Counted from the first letter of the stretch, positions 32,790 to 42,390 are shown. The stretch is 64,000 bases of DNA from Paenibacillus dendritiformis (GCF_945605565.1 NZ_OX216966.1:1043001-1107000), one strand, 5' to 3'. Notes: generated from the letters alone by a model not told the origin. Made by a program: numbers and translations.

Positions 32790-35185
32790 GTCGTCATCAA
32801 CGCATTGTAGATGAAATGGAGAAGATCGAACTGCCAGAAGAGCTGCATCAATACAGCAAGCTGGGAACCGCCCGCGCCAAGGGGGAGCTTGGCCGTTGGA
32901 GCCGCACCCGTAAAGGGGTAAAGGCGGCTGCTGCCACCGTTGCAGCCCTGCTGTTAGCCGCAGCGGTCGGCGCGGCGACGTCGCCTACATTTGCGGAGGT
33001 GTTGAAGTCCTGGTTCTCGCTGCAGAAGGCGGACGGCGGCTTGAAGCAAGCGGCCGACGACGGCTATGCCGAAACGGTGAATAAGCAAGTCACCGATCAA
33101 GGGATTACGCTTCGGGTGAAGGAAGCGATTCACGATGTCTTTCGCATCTCGATTCTGTTCGGGCTGGAACAGGACGGCAGGCCGCTGAACTCCGATCTGC
33201 TGTTCGAGACGTTCATTCCGGACGGCACCGATGACGACCCGTACGTGAACCGATATGAGATTGTCGATGACGAGGGGAAGGTGCTGCCGCTGTCTCTGCA
33301 GCTGCTTACATCCGGGAATGACCGGATATTGACGCTGGGGCTGGACGACCTCGTTCCCGGACATGAAGTTCAGTCCCTGTCTGATCTGCCCGATCGGATT
33401 ACGGTCCGCTTCGATATCAATCAGATCGGCAAAACCCGCGGGAAATGGCATCTCGAGGTGCCGATCGATCTGTCCGCGGCGAAGGCGTCGTCCGCTCTCG
33501 TTCCGCTTAACCAGCGCTACATCTCGCCGCTTGGCTTCAGCATCGACTTCAAGCAGCTGCGGCATAGTCCGAGCAAGTCGGAATTGCTGCTGCAGGTCGA
33601 CGAGACGCAGGCCTGGAGAAGCGCGAAGAAGAGCGATCCGATGTTCCGGTATGAGATTAAGGATGGCGACGGGAATATCGTCGCGGCCATGGACGGGCTG
33701 CGGCGCGGAGAGCTGGACTTGGGGAGCAGGAATGTGCTCAAGCGCTTCCTGAATGCCCAGGGGAGCACCGGGCATATGAACTATCGGCATGCCTTCCTTC
33801 CTTTCCATGATGCGAAGGATATGACGCTGGAATTGACCGCGATCTATATGGAGGAACGGGCGGACAAGGAGCTGATTATCGGGCTTGAACCGGAGGCGCT
33901 TCGGAAGGAGCCGCTTGTGAAGGAGGTGAAAGGGAAGAAAGTTACGTTCAAAATGCGGGCCAAGGAAGACGAAGCTCCGGAACAGATGAAGGATGGACGC
34001 AGCGTCTTTGCAGGCAAGGGATGGGTGCTTGAGGTCGATCAAGAGCTCGGCTCAGATACGCTTGATCTGCAATGGCGCATGGAGGACGGGCAAGGGAAGC
34101 CGGTACAGGCACAAAGCGTGACCGAGCTAGAGCAGGATGAGTCGGGGAATTACCGCAACCGCACGATGTTCTTCTTCGAGGGCCAGACGCCGGTGCCTGA
34201 CCGCATCACCCTGCATGTGGACAGATGGACGAAGAAGATACCTGTGAGCTGGAGCATTCCGCTTGTTCCGTCGTCTGAGAAGCTTCTGCCGCTGGACGAA
34301 GTTCCGATATACGAGATGACCGTTGACGAATTGAAGCCTGACATGGTGCAAAAAGCGGAGCAGGCGCTCCGGGAGCTCGCTCCGGGCAGGACGGCGGAGC
34401 TGTACGGCGTCACGGAATATTCGGATCGTTGGTTCCTCTACGCGAAGGATAACAGCAGAAGCGTCGTGATTGTGGAGAAGGCGACGATGGAGCCGATCGC
34501 TGTACAACGCGCCATTGCCTATGGCGAACTGGACGAGAAGCTGAGGAAGACCGTGGAAGACACCTTGCGCCAGCTCAGCCCGGATCAGCCGATCGTGTTT
34601 GAGGAAGCGGCGCGAGAGAAGTCCGAGGTGAATAACCGTTGGGTGCTTCACAACGAGCACGCCGACATCATTATCGATGCGCTAACGGGCAAGCTGATGG
34701 AAGCTTCGCTAAGCTATGAGCCAGGGCGATTCGATGCCGAGGCGAAGGCCGTTGCGGACAAAGCGTACTCTTCTTTTGCGCAAGGAAGAGCATTGGAAAT
34801 GACTCATATGGTTCAGAGAATGACGCCGACGCGTCATGTATGGGAGTTCTACCGGGATATGAGCCTATTGGCGACCGTCGACGTGAAGACGAACCAGGTG
34901 CGATCGGTCGAACAGAGCTTCAAAAATGACCATCCTGGCGATGACAAAGCGGCCGGCAAAAAGTATGCCGAACCGCACTATACTGCAGAGCAAGCCATAG
35001 CGAAGGCAAGTTCGGCCGCGAAGGAAGTGTTCGGCATCGATCTGGAAGGATATGAAGTGAGCGTCCGGTTGAACGAATATACGTTCACGCGCCAAGGCGG
35101 CACGACAGTGAGAGGGACCGTGAATGCCAAGGGCGAGTTCTGGAAGCTGGAGCGGATCCCGGAAGAGGGAAATCAACAATCATGA
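32786..35185 (+). CDS. Very large DUF4179-type anti-sigma factor
   Basis: The GTG start overlaps the sigma gene. A cytoplasmic segment of about 50 residues is followed by one membrane span (KAAAATVAALLLAAAVGAA, about 46-64) and a very long outer part. Its first half (about 65-500) matches DUF4179/DUF5643-style anti-sigma proteins. The C-terminal half (about 520-799) adds PepSY/YcdB-like modules with EDTLRQLSPDQPIVFEEAA. At 799 residues it is far longer than typical anti-sigma factors. The terminal module resembles the secreted protein of the next gene. Confidence 0.85.
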   Translation: MSRHQRIVDEMEKIELPEELHQYSKLGTARAKGELGRWSRTRKGVKAAAATVAALLLAAAVGAATSPTFAEVLKSWFSLQKADGGLKQAADDGYAETVNKQVTDQGITLRVKEAIHDVFRISILFGLEQDGRPLNSDLLFETFIPDGTDDDPYVNRYEIVDDEGKVLPLSLQLLTSGNDRILTLGLDDLVPGHEVQSLSDLPDRITVRFDINQIGKTRGKWHLEVPIDLSAAKASSALVPLNQRYISPLGFSIDFKQLRHSPSKSELLLQVDETQAWRSAKKSDPMFRYEIKDGDGNIVAAMDGLRRGELDLGSRNVLKRFLNAQGSTGHMNYRHAFLPFHDAKDMTLELTAIYMEERADKELIIGLEPEALRKEPLVKEVKGKKVTFKMRAKEDEAPEQMKDGRSVFAGKGWVLEVDQELGSDTLDLQWRMEDGQGKPVQAQSVTELEQDESGNYRNRTMFFFEGQTPVPDRITLHVDRWTKKIPVSWSIPLVPSSEKLLPLDEVPIYEMTVDELKPDMVQKAEQALRELAPGRTAELYGVTEYSDRWFLYAKDNSRSVVIVEKATMEPIAVQRAIAYGELDEKLRKTVEDTLRQLSPDQPIVFEEAAREKSEVNNRWVLHNEHADIIIDALTGKLMEASLSYEPGRFDAEAKAVADKAYSSFAQGRALEMTHMVQRMTPTRHVWEFYRDMSLLATVDVKTNQVRSVEQSFKNDHPGDDKAAGKKYAEPHYTAEQAIAKASSAAKEVFGIDLEGYEVSVRLNEYTFTRQGGTTVRGTVNAKGEFWKLERIPEEGNQQS

Positions 35186-35214
35186 TGGTTATAAGATAAA
35201 GGAGGACTTTTTCC

Positions 35215-36276
35215 ATGAAAATGAATAAATTACTCGCGGTAACACTGGCATGCAGTCTATTCGCAGCAACCCCTGTCTTCGCTGCGCAAGCCGCTGTGAA
35301 CAACGAAGGACCGCAGACGGTTCAGTTCGCGGATATGGATCGCAAACTTGCCGAAGCGGCGGAAAAAGCCATTGAGCAATACGGCAACGGAAAAGCATTT
35401 GAACTGGAAGAAGCGCTAAAGGGCGAACAATTTGTAGACGAGAAAACAAAAAGAGGGATATGGTATATCTCGGCCAAGGATCGGAGCGCCGTGGTATCGC
35501 TTGATGCGGTGTCCGGCGAAGTGCTGACGGTGTCGCTTACTTATGATATGGACGAATTAACGGGAGATTACGAGGCGAAGCTGAAGTCTGCGCAGGCGGC
35601 TGTCAAGCAATTGAACGGCAAGGGAGAGCTTTCCTTTGTGCGCGCACACTTTTTTAAGGACAATGAAAAAGGGAAAGAAAGTGAGACGCTGTCCTTCCAG
35701 AGCGAAGACGGACAGTTCATCGCCATCGATATGAAGACAGGCAAGCCGGGGAATTATATTTTGAAACATAAAGCGGCGGATGTCGATTCCAACATCATCG
35801 CAGCGGCCGAACAGGCGGTCAAGAGCATGGGCGTGGCCAAGGCGCAGCCATTTACCGAGATTGAGCACCGCCGAGTAGACGGCGCTGCGGCCGGTGAAGT
35901 CTGGGAGCTGAAGCGGACCGTCGACGTGAACGGCGATAAGAGTAAAATGAAATCATTCATGACCGATGGGCAAGGCAGAGCGTTCGTCGTGAAAGAGTCG
36001 GTCATTATTGAAGCAAAGACAGGCAAGCCAGTGTCTGTAACGATCCCGTCGAACGAAGCTGGCAAGAAGACGAAGACGCTGACCAAGGAGGAAAGCATCA
36101 AGCTGATGAAGCCAGTGGCGAAAAAGTTGTTCGACGTAGACTTATCCTCTTATACCTTGAAGATCGATAAAGACTGGGGAGATTATAAGTTCAGCAGCAA
36201 AGGCAAAGAGACGATCGTTGCCAAAATCAATCAAGCCGGCGAACTCATTCGCATCGAGCGCAAAGTCAAGAAATAA
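35215..36276 (+). CDS. Secreted PepSY/YcdB-like protein, paralogue of the anti-sigma ectodomain
   Basis: The 353-residue protein has a signal peptide (cleavage near VFAAQA) and no anchor. Its modules mirror the end of the upstream anti-sigma protein: EESIKLMKPVAKKLFDVDLS here against EQAIAKASSAAKEVFGIDLE there, both ending in KGE/AGE and an LERI/IERK strand. AAGGAGG precedes the ATG, 30 bases after the anti-sigma stop, so it is in the same operon. It may compete with or assist the sensor. Function otherwise unknown. Confidence 0.8.
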   Translation: MKMNKLLAVTLACSLFAATPVFAAQAAVNNEGPQTVQFADMDRKLAEAAEKAIEQYGNGKAFELEEALKGEQFVDEKTKRGIWYISAKDRSAVVSLDAVSGEVLTVSLTYDMDELTGDYEAKLKSAQAAVKQLNGKGELSFVRAHFFKDNEKGKESETLSFQSEDGQFIAIDMKTGKPGNYILKHKAADVDSNIIAAAEQAVKSMGVAKAQPFTEIEHRRVDGAAAGEVWELKRTVDVNGDKSKMKSFMTDGQGRAFVVKESVIIEAKTGKPVSVTIPSNEAGKKTKTLTKEESIKLMKPVAKKLFDVDLSSYTLKIDKDWGDYKFSSKGKETIVAKINQAGELIRIERKVKK

Positions 36277-36294
36277 AAGAGACGATGTTAAGTG

Positions 36295-36337
36295 TAAAAA
36301 ACTGCCTTCTGGCCCCATTGGGACCAAGAAGGCAGTT
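36295..36337. terminator. Hairpin between convergent sigma and lipoprotein units
   Basis: AACTGCCTTCT (36300-36310) pairs with AGAAGGCAGTT (36327-36337). A T-run follows on the minus strand, so it mainly ends the lipoprotein transcript. Confidence 0.75.
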
Positions 36338-36344
36338 GCTGCGG

Positions 36345-37544
36345 CTACAGATCAATGAGCATCTGAAAATCATATAAATACACTTCCGGCGAGATGGCAT
36401 CCTTCACCTTCGGAATGCGCAGCTCCTGCTGCAAGGAACCGTCCGCCAAGCGGTACTGCTCCACCTTATGTGCTTGAAGAGCGGCATCATAGCGGAACAG
36501 GTAGTAATGATTCCCCCGCGCATACCCCATCTCCTGGTTCCGATCGAAAGTCGGCTTGAAGCCGGCGAGGGAATACGTCTGTCCGGCCGTGCGCGTGTCC
36601 AGCGCGAAGGGGAAGACGGTTCCATAGCCATCCACGTAGTACAACTTTCCCTCTGCCATGCCGAGGCTATTCGCGCTGAGCGAGAAATAGCGATTATCCA
36701 ACTCTTCTCCATACGTATGCAGCGGATAGACGTTGGCCGTATGCGAAGCGGTATCGATCTCCATCAGCTGCAGCTTGACGCGATTGTCCGGGTTGCGCGT
36801 GGAAAAGACAGCATACAGCTTCTCTTGAACAGATACGATGTCAGTCTGTACGATCAGAGACCCGGTATCGATGTCCAGCAGCGGGTATTTGGCAGAAATC
36901 AGCTGGTCATGCCGAAGCACTATGGCGACCAGGCTCAGCCCTTGAAGCGACGCGTGATCGGAGGTTAAGGCGTATACCGCGTGCCCGTCGCTGCCCTGGG
37001 CTTCGACGAAGTCGCGGATTTCCCGGCAATAGTGATGGTTGCTGTCTCCCCACCGCAGGATGGATACGTAATCGTCATTCGGAGCGACGCCTTGATTGAA
37101 CAAGGAATAATATTGCTTGCTGCCAGTCAGATAGCCTGACATTTGCCGATATCCGGCGCTTACCGCACAGGGGGAGGCGTAGGAAGCGGACTTCGCCTCG
37201 TTCGTTTGCACCTCGATCCCGTGTTTGCGCTGGATGACCAGACTGCCCTGAGCGGGAAGCTTGACCGGAGAACCCCATTCCAAGCCTTCTCCAAGGATGG
37301 TCTGGATGGATCCTTCTCGGTTAATACGAACAAGATAGGATGTCCCCTTATTGTAGTACTCCTTCGGCAGTGAGGTGGAATAATAGATAAGGGCGATGGT
37401 ATCGTCGAGCCGTATATCGATCGGAGATGAGGGCAGAGAAGCTGGGTGGCTGCATGAGAGCAACGTACTGGAGAGGATGAGCAGGCAGAGCAGCAGAGAC
37501 ATCCGCTTAACGATTCCTGGCGGCTTCGTATGGTTGGATATCAT
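36345..37544 (-). CDS. Lipoprotein of unknown function
   Basis: The 399-residue protein has a hydrophobic leader and a lipobox LLSC (Cys about residue 31), so it is anchored to the outer face of the membrane. The rest is a repeating beta-rich sequence with YYSLFN, YYVDGYGTVF and YYLFRYDAA motifs, suggesting a beta-propeller-like fold. It starts 16 bases after the papain-like gene and is probably in the same operon. No strong ribosome site is visible before ATG 37544; ATG 37502 is an alternative. Confidence 0.7.
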   Translation of the reverse strand: MISNHTKPPGIVKRMSLLLCLLILSSTLLSCSHPASLPSSPIDIRLDDTIALIYYSTSLPKEYYNKGTSYLVRINREGSIQTILGEGLEWGSPVKLPAQGSLVIQRKHGIEVQTNEAKSASYASPCAVSAGYRQMSGYLTGSKQYYSLFNQGVAPNDDYVSILRWGDSNHHYCREIRDFVEAQGSDGHAVYALTSDHASLQGLSLVAIVLRHDQLISAKYPLLDIDTGSLIVQTDIVSVQEKLYAVFSTRNPDNRVKLQLMEIDTASHTANVYPLHTYGEELDNRYFSLSANSLGMAEGKLYYVDGYGTVFPFALDTRTAGQTYSLAGFKPTFDRNQEMGYARGNHYYLFRYDAALQAHKVEQYRLADGSLQQELRIPKVKDAISPEVYLYDFQMLIDL

Positions 37545-37560
37545 AGTGGAGCGGGCTTAT

Positions 37561-38277
37561 TCAATAACTTTTCAAGGTGAGGAACATAGGGGAATCTCGA
37601 ATATCGACCGGATAGACGCCCAGGCCGCCATCCTTATCGATATCGATCTTCGCTTTTTCTTTGAAGGCGCACCATACGAGCTTGGAACAGTTCTTATCCC
37701 CGATGCACGAAGTCGCGCGATTCGTGGCGAAATTGTAGGAGTAGCTCTCGCCGATGCGTCCGTGCGACCAGTCGGCGGCTTGCTCCCTTGCGGAAGCGCT
37801 TGCATATTGCGACTTCGGAGTCAAGATTTTAGAGCCTGCATCGACGCGCTTGTCGATGAGCTTCACCTTGCGCACGCCTGAGCCGGGTACGGATTCCACG
37901 ATGTAATCGGGGGTGTAGTAGATGCCGACATGTCCGTGCGGGATGCCGGCTGTCGAGGCCGTTTCGAAGAAGACATTGCCTTTGCTGCTGGACGCAAGCT
38001 GATAGGCGCCGTCGCCTTTGCCGCCAAGCACCGCTATTTTGTTTTGCGGTTCGGGCATCTTCGTGTGCAACTCGTCGTACATTTGGCTGGCGATGACATC
38101 AGGCGGAAGCTTGGTGACTTGGGAAGCGTATTCAATTTCGGATACGAGCTGCTCCTTGGTGACATGCGGATACACGTCCAGAATACGCTCCAGGACATCG
38201 CCGTCCTTCCCGCGGGCGCCAACCGTTGCAGGTACGATCAGCACGAGCACGAGAATGGCAAGCACAACCTTTTTCAT
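37561..38277 (-). CDS. Exported papain-like amidase (YiiX/NlpC-like, permuted)
   Basis: The 238-residue protein has a signal peptide (about 1-21). The catalytic residues of a permuted NlpC/P60 fold can be read: His116 in HGHVGIY and Cys197 in KNCSKLVW, with VESVPGSGVRKV between them. Such enzymes hydrolyse peptide or amide bonds in cell-wall or lipid substrates. ATG 38277 follows GGAGGG, so an upstream ATG at 38346 is not used. The following gene is a lipoprotein. Confidence 0.75.
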   Translation of the reverse strand: MKKVVLAILVLVLIVPATVGARGKDGDVLERILDVYPHVTKEQLVSEIEYASQVTKLPPDVIASQMYDELHTKMPEPQNKIAVLGGKGDGAYQLASSSKGNVFFETASTAGIPHGHVGIYYTPDYIVESVPGSGVRKVKLIDKRVDAGSKILTPKSQYASASAREQAADWSHGRIGESYSYNFATNRATSCIGDKNCSKLVWCAFKEKAKIDIDKDGGLGVYPVDIRDSPMFLTLKSY

Positions 38278-38379
38278 TACAATCCCTCCTAGCATGTAAA
38301 GTATACTTTCAAGGATAGTATATAGGCGATGTGGAAAAATATTCAAAAAATTTACTTATTTATATGGCATACGCCGGCT

Positions 38380-39648
38380 TTACTGCTTCAGCCACTGATC
38401 GATCTGGCTGCGAGCTTGACTTGCCCAAGCTAGTTCCAAGTGATTGAGCGGCAGCGTGACATTGCCCGTGACGCGGCCAATCCCTTGTACGGATGCCGCG
38501 CTTTGCACGAATACGACGCCATCGCTTGGTCCCGTATGCTCGTTATGCATGTTCGGGATATCGTTCTGATTGCCGGATAACAGATACGTTGAGATGCTGG
38601 CTGGAATGCCGGCCCCCAAGATGGCATCGACCAACGATCCTTGCTGCATGGCGGCATCGATCCCGTCTCCTGCGGTGAAGAAGCCTTGCCCGCCATAGTA
38701 GGTCGTATACCAGTCCTGTTCGTTGGCAGGAAGCGGGTGGACATTGGCCCATTTGGCCAGCATTTGCTTCTGTCCGGGGAAGAAATCGCCCGTCGTCGTT
38801 CGGTAAATGGAGAGCTCGGGGTGATTGCGCCATACGCCGTAGCACATCATGCGCGTATGAGGCGAAGGGGCGTTCGCGCTGCCGCCGCATTCGGGGATAA
38901 TGCCGTAATTGAACGTCCAGCCGTGCCGGAATATAAGATCCGTGCCCTTATTCGGATTGGCGATCAGAATCAGCTTGCGGATATCTCCCGCATAGGCAGT
39001 GCCGCCCGGCTTGCGAATGGATGACGCGTACATGCGGGAGGCGAACGCGCCTTTGCTCCAGCCGATGACATCGACCTTGCTCTCGCCGGTCACATTTTTC
39101 ATGATCTGAATGGCATCGTGAATAAGCTCTGCAGCATAATAGTTGTCCCCGTGCTTATGTCCGAAATTAATGGCGAATACTTTATATCCTTGGCTAACGA
39201 GGAACTGCATAAGTCCCGTGTTCGGGCAGGAGGAAGCCCCGCATGTATTCGGACCGAACTCGTTCGGATTGGCCCAGGCCCGATCCGCATTATCATTGGC
39301 TCCATGAACAAGAAGGACCGGGGTTGGGATCGGATTGGTCTGATACTGCGGCGCATAGTAGAGGAGAAACCGGCTGGAGCGCGGCTGCTTCACGCCGTCG
39401 AAGAAGAGAAGACGCTGGCCAATCTGATCCCCCCGTCCATCCTCAGGATAATGTTCTGGTACGAACATCGGGTTGTTGTCTTGCCAGCGCTCCACTTTGC
39501 TCCATCCATTGGCGATCTCGGTATACGTGTGTTCCAGCATGAGAGTGGTTCCTGAGGCTTCGCCAGCTTGTGCGGATTCGACGGTTGCCAGAATGGTACA
39601 GACTAACAGCGCCATGATGCTAATGGCAGACATCCATCGCTTCGTCAT
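38380..39648 (-). CDS. Secreted lipase/esterase (alpha/beta hydrolase)
   Basis: The 422-residue protein has a signal peptide ending near ESAQA. The oxyanion motif is LLVHGAND (about 112-119) and the nucleophile elbow is GWSKG with Ser198. His in NMHNEHTGPSDG and an Asp nearby complete a triad. Two Cys in FGPNTCGASSCPN may form a disulfide. The layout resembles secreted bacterial triacylglycerol lipases. ATG 39648 is preceded by GGGAGGATG. Substrate is not determined. Confidence 0.82.
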   Translation of the reverse strand: MTKRWMSAISIMALLVCTILATVESAQAGEASGTTLMLEHTYTEIANGWSKVERWQDNNPMFVPEHYPEDGRGDQIGQRLLFFDGVKQPRSSRFLLYYAPQYQTNPIPTPVLLVHGANDNADRAWANPNEFGPNTCGASSCPNTGLMQFLVSQGYKVFAINFGHKHGDNYYAAELIHDAIQIMKNVTGESKVDVIGWSKGAFASRMYASSIRKPGGTAYAGDIRKLILIANPNKGTDLIFRHGWTFNYGIIPECGGSANAPSPHTRMMCYGVWRNHPELSIYRTTTGDFFPGQKQMLAKWANVHPLPANEQDWYTTYYGGQGFFTAGDGIDAAMQQGSLVDAILGAGIPASISTYLLSGNQNDIPNMHNEHTGPSDGVVFVQSAASVQGIGRVTGNVTLPLNHLELAWASQARSQIDQWLKQ

Positions 39649-39829
39649 GACATCCTCCCTTTCATTAGCTGCAATCACGCAGCGTGTATTGGTAATGAGC
39701 GCCTCGCGGCACATCACGGTCACGATACAGGAAGGCGGTTACAAAGGAGTTGCTTATGAAAGGTATGGTATAATATGGATTCGAGCGAGGAGATGAGTGG
39801 CTGTACCGGCCTGCATAGGAGGAATAATC

Positions 39830-40375
39830 GTGAAGAAGACTATGATTTGGAAAAGGATTCAAGGAGATGGAATGGAATATTGCACTCATTCCTTTGGAAC
39901 CGCAACTAGAATAGAAGGGAAAGTCATCTCTGCCGAACCGGGCGATCGTTCATTCGTGGAATATACAGTGAGTTGTGATTCGGATGGATGCACCAGGGAA
40001 GTAACTGTTCGTTATGAGGAACCGCACCAGACTAGAACGTTGCGGCTGCAGCGCGATGATCAGGATCATTGGACCGTGAATGGGGAGCCTAGAGACGATC
40101 TGTCCGGGCTGAAGGACATCGATATCGGCGTTACCCCGTCCACGAACGTGCTTCCCATTCGGAGAATGAAGCTGGCCGTAGGGGAGTCCGCTGCGGTTAC
40201 GGCGGTATGGATCTGCTGTCCCCAACTAACGGTCCAGCCCTTGAAGCAATCCTATGAACGCTTGGAAGACAATGCGTACTTATACCGATCGATCGCAAGC
40301 GGCTACACGGCACGGCTTGAAGTGGATGATAACGGAATGATCCTTGCCTACGAGGATCAATGGGCATGCCGATAA
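39830..40375 (+). CDS. Putative glycolipid-binding domain protein
   Basis: The 181-residue product begins with GTG behind AGGAGG (spacing 7) and soon shows MIWKRIQGDGMEYCTHSF, the start of the putative glycolipid-binding family. The rest is strand-rich. No signal peptide is seen. It lies on the plus strand between the lipase gene and the Mn riboswitch. The family role is poorly known. Confidence 0.78.
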   Translation: MKKTMIWKRIQGDGMEYCTHSFGTATRIEGKVISAEPGDRSFVEYTVSCDSDGCTREVTVRYEEPHQTRTLRLQRDDQDHWTVNGEPRDDLSGLKDIDIGVTPSTNVLPIRRMKLAVGESAAVTAVWICCPQLTVQPLKQSYERLEDNAYLYRSIASGYTARLEVDDNGMILAYEDQWACR

Positions 40376-40443
40376 CCAAATTGATCAAGCAGGATATTTT
40401 TATCTTGACCCTATGTATCCTTTTCCATTAACATAGAAAATAT

Positions 40444-40550
40444 AAAGGGGAGTAGCTGTTCAATAAAGTCGTCATTACGAGGATAACACCTCCGGCTTTG
40501 TTGGCAACGATGATTGCTAGCGAGACCTTTACCATGACGGTAAAGGTCTT
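40444..40550 (+). ncRNA. yybP-ykoY manganese riboswitch
   Basis: The conserved AAAGGGGAGTAGC and GGCAACGATGATTGCTAGCG segments with CGAGACCTTTACC identify the yybP-ykoY motif, which senses Mn2+. It lies before a TerC gene, a known partner, and is followed by a terminator hairpin. Mn2+ should favour read-through. Confidence 0.9.
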
Positions 40551-40557
40551 TATTTAT

Positions 40558-40597
40558 GGCCTTTACCGTGATCGGTAAAGGCCATTTTTGTTTTTTA
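40558..40597 (+). terminator. Riboswitch-controlled terminator
   Basis: GGCCTTTACCG and CGGTAAAGGCC form an 11-bp stem followed by TTTTTGTTTTTT. The left arm shares GGTAAAGG-type sequence with the aptamer end, which permits an antiterminator switch. Confidence 0.85.
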
Positions 40598-40678
40598 AGG
40601 GGTGTTGCCCGGGATTGTTCATAATTGTGAGCCATTAAAGAAAGGATATATATGACATTCGAGATAGGAGAGGGTACT

Positions 40679-41353
40679 ATGGATTTCTTAACAGCAGACT
40701 TCTGGTCTGCGCTTATGGCCATTGTCATTATCGATCTGGTGCTGGCGGGAGACAATGCGATTGTCATTGGGCTGTCGGCGAGGAACTTGCCGAAGGAGCA
40801 TCAGAAAAAAGTTATTTTTTGGGGGACGTTCGGGGCGATTGCCATTCGTTCGCTGCTTACGCTTGCCGTCGTATGGTTGTTGAAAATTCCGGGTCTGCTG
40901 CTGCTCGGCGGGGCGATGCTTATCTGGATAGCGTATAAGCTGCTCGTTGAAGAGAAGAAGCATGACGTGGCTTCGGCAGCCAGCATCTGGGCGGCCATTA
41001 AGACAATCATTATCGCGGACACGGTCATGGGTCTCGATAATGTGCTCGCCGTAGCCGGCGCGGCTCATGGCGATTTCATTCTTGTCGTGATGGGACTGCT
41101 GATTAGCGTGCCGATTGTCGTATGGGGAAGCACTTTGATTTTGAAGTGGGTGGAGCGATTCCCCATCATTATCTATATTGGATCCGGGGTGCTTGCCTGG
41201 ACGGCGGGTAAAATGATCACCGATGAACCGTTAGTGAAGGGCTTTTTCACGGAAAATCCGGTATTGAAGTGGGGACTCATCATTGTGATCATCGCCGGCG
41301 TGCTGGTAATGGGCAGAATGAAGAAGCAGAAGCAAGTGAAGCAAGCCGCTTAA
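40679..41353 (+). CDS. TerC-family membrane protein (Mn2+-controlled)
   Basis: The 224-residue integral membrane protein has about seven hydrophobic segments and the family motifs VLAGDNAIVIGL near the N-terminus and DTVMGLDNVLAVAG near the middle, each with Asp residues in a helix. TerC proteins such as YkoY and YceF export or metallate manganese. The start 40679 follows AGGAG at a spacing of 8; ATG 40652 is possible. A manganese riboswitch precedes it. Confidence 0.92.
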   Translation: MDFLTADFWSALMAIVIIDLVLAGDNAIVIGLSARNLPKEHQKKVIFWGTFGAIAIRSLLTLAVVWLLKIPGLLLLGGAMLIWIAYKLLVEEKKHDVASAASIWAAIKTIIIADTVMGLDNVLAVAGAAHGDFILVVMGLLISVPIVVWGSTLILKWVERFPIIIYIGSGVLAWTAGKMITDEPLVKGFFTENPVLKWGLIIVIIAGVLVMGRMKKQKQVKQAA

Positions 41354-41413
41354 TAACCAGGCCGCTTCCTGTGGCCATACCATTAGAGAGAAAACATCAC
41401 ATCTTTTTGGCGG

Positions 41414-41436
41414 AGCACCTCAGGGTGCTTTTTTAT
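41414..41436 (+). terminator. Terminator of the terC gene
   Basis: AGCACC and GGTGCT fold over a short loop, followed by TTTTTTATTAT. Confidence 0.75.
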
Positions 41437-41459
41437 TATACGCAATTCACCCTGCCTAG

Positions 41460-41488
41460 GTGAACATTGTTCATTGATGTACTATAAT
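41460..41488 (+). promoter_or_regulatory. Promoter with palindrome upstream of the methyltransferase gene
   Basis: GTGAAC (41460-41465) and TATAAT (41483-41488) are 17 bases apart. The perfect palindrome TGAACATTGTTCA (41461-41473) overlaps the -35, so a repressor could act there. The regulator is unknown. Confidence 0.45.
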
Positions 41489-41582
41489 ATACATATGAAT
41501 AAAATGGAACTTAGTTTCATTGGATGGAACAGATTGAAGGATGGATTGAAGTATCTTATTTTGACGAGGGAGAGTGAATGGA

Positions 41583-42338
41583 ATGGACAGTAAAGAACGA
41601 TTTTCAAGCCGAGTCGACGCCTATGTGAAGTATCGGCCCAGTTATCCGGCGGAAGCGATCTCGTATTTGTATGACACGGCAGGCTTCCGTCCGGAAGACG
41701 AGATTGCAGATATTGGGGCGGGGACGGGAATCTTTTCGAAGCTGCTGCTTGCACGCGGGAGCCGCGTCATTGCGATTGAACCGAACCAACCGATGCGGGA
41801 AGCGGCAGTCCAAGAGCTTGGCCATCATGCGCATTATCGCGCGGCATCCGGGGCTGCGGAAGCGACGGGGCTGCCAGACAGCTCCGTCGATCATATCGTC
41901 TGCGCACAATCGTTCCATTGGTTCGATCGCGGCGCCGCACAGCTGGAATTTCGCCGCATATTGAAGCCGGGCGGCAAGGCCGTGCTGATCTGGAACTCGC
42001 GCTTGCAGGAGGGGACCCCATTTCTGGAGGAATACGAGCAGTTGCTGCTTGCGTATGGTACGGATTATGAGAAGGTAAGACATAAAAATATTTCCAAGGA
42101 AGACCTGTCCTCCTTCTTCCAGCCAGGGAAGCTCCGGGATGCCCGGTTTTCGATGCGGCAGCTGCTCAATCTGGAAGAGCTGGGCGGACGGCTGCAGTCC
42201 TCTTCGTATGCGCCTCAGGCAGGCCATCCGAATTATGAGCCGATGATGGCTGAATTGAAGAAAATATTTGAACGGAACCAACAGAACGGGGTCGTATCCT
42301 TTGATTACGAGACCGAAGTATTTTGGGGAGAAGTATAA
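41583..42338 (+). CDS. Class I SAM-dependent methyltransferase
   Basis: The 251-residue protein has motif I DIGAGTGIFSKLL near residue 40, motif II IAIEPNQPM and a post-I HxxxC-type region with VDHIVCAQSFHWFD, the methyltransferase 11/25 type. Substrate is not indicated. ATG 41583 is chosen because GAGGGAGAG lies 8 bases upstream; GTG 41574 is less likely. It carries its own promoter and terminator. Confidence 0.85.
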   Translation: MDSKERFSSRVDAYVKYRPSYPAEAISYLYDTAGFRPEDEIADIGAGTGIFSKLLLARGSRVIAIEPNQPMREAAVQELGHHAHYRAASGAAEATGLPDSSVDHIVCAQSFHWFDRGAAQLEFRRILKPGGKAVLIWNSRLQEGTPFLEEYEQLLLAYGTDYEKVRHKNISKEDLSSFFQPGKLRDARFSMRQLLNLEELGGRLQSSSYAPQAGHPNYEPMMAELKKIFERNQQNGVVSFDYETEVFWGEV

Positions 42339-42390
42339 GATGAAGTGCAGGTATAAGGAGCAAGCCGCTCCGCATATGTTTTGCTAATGA

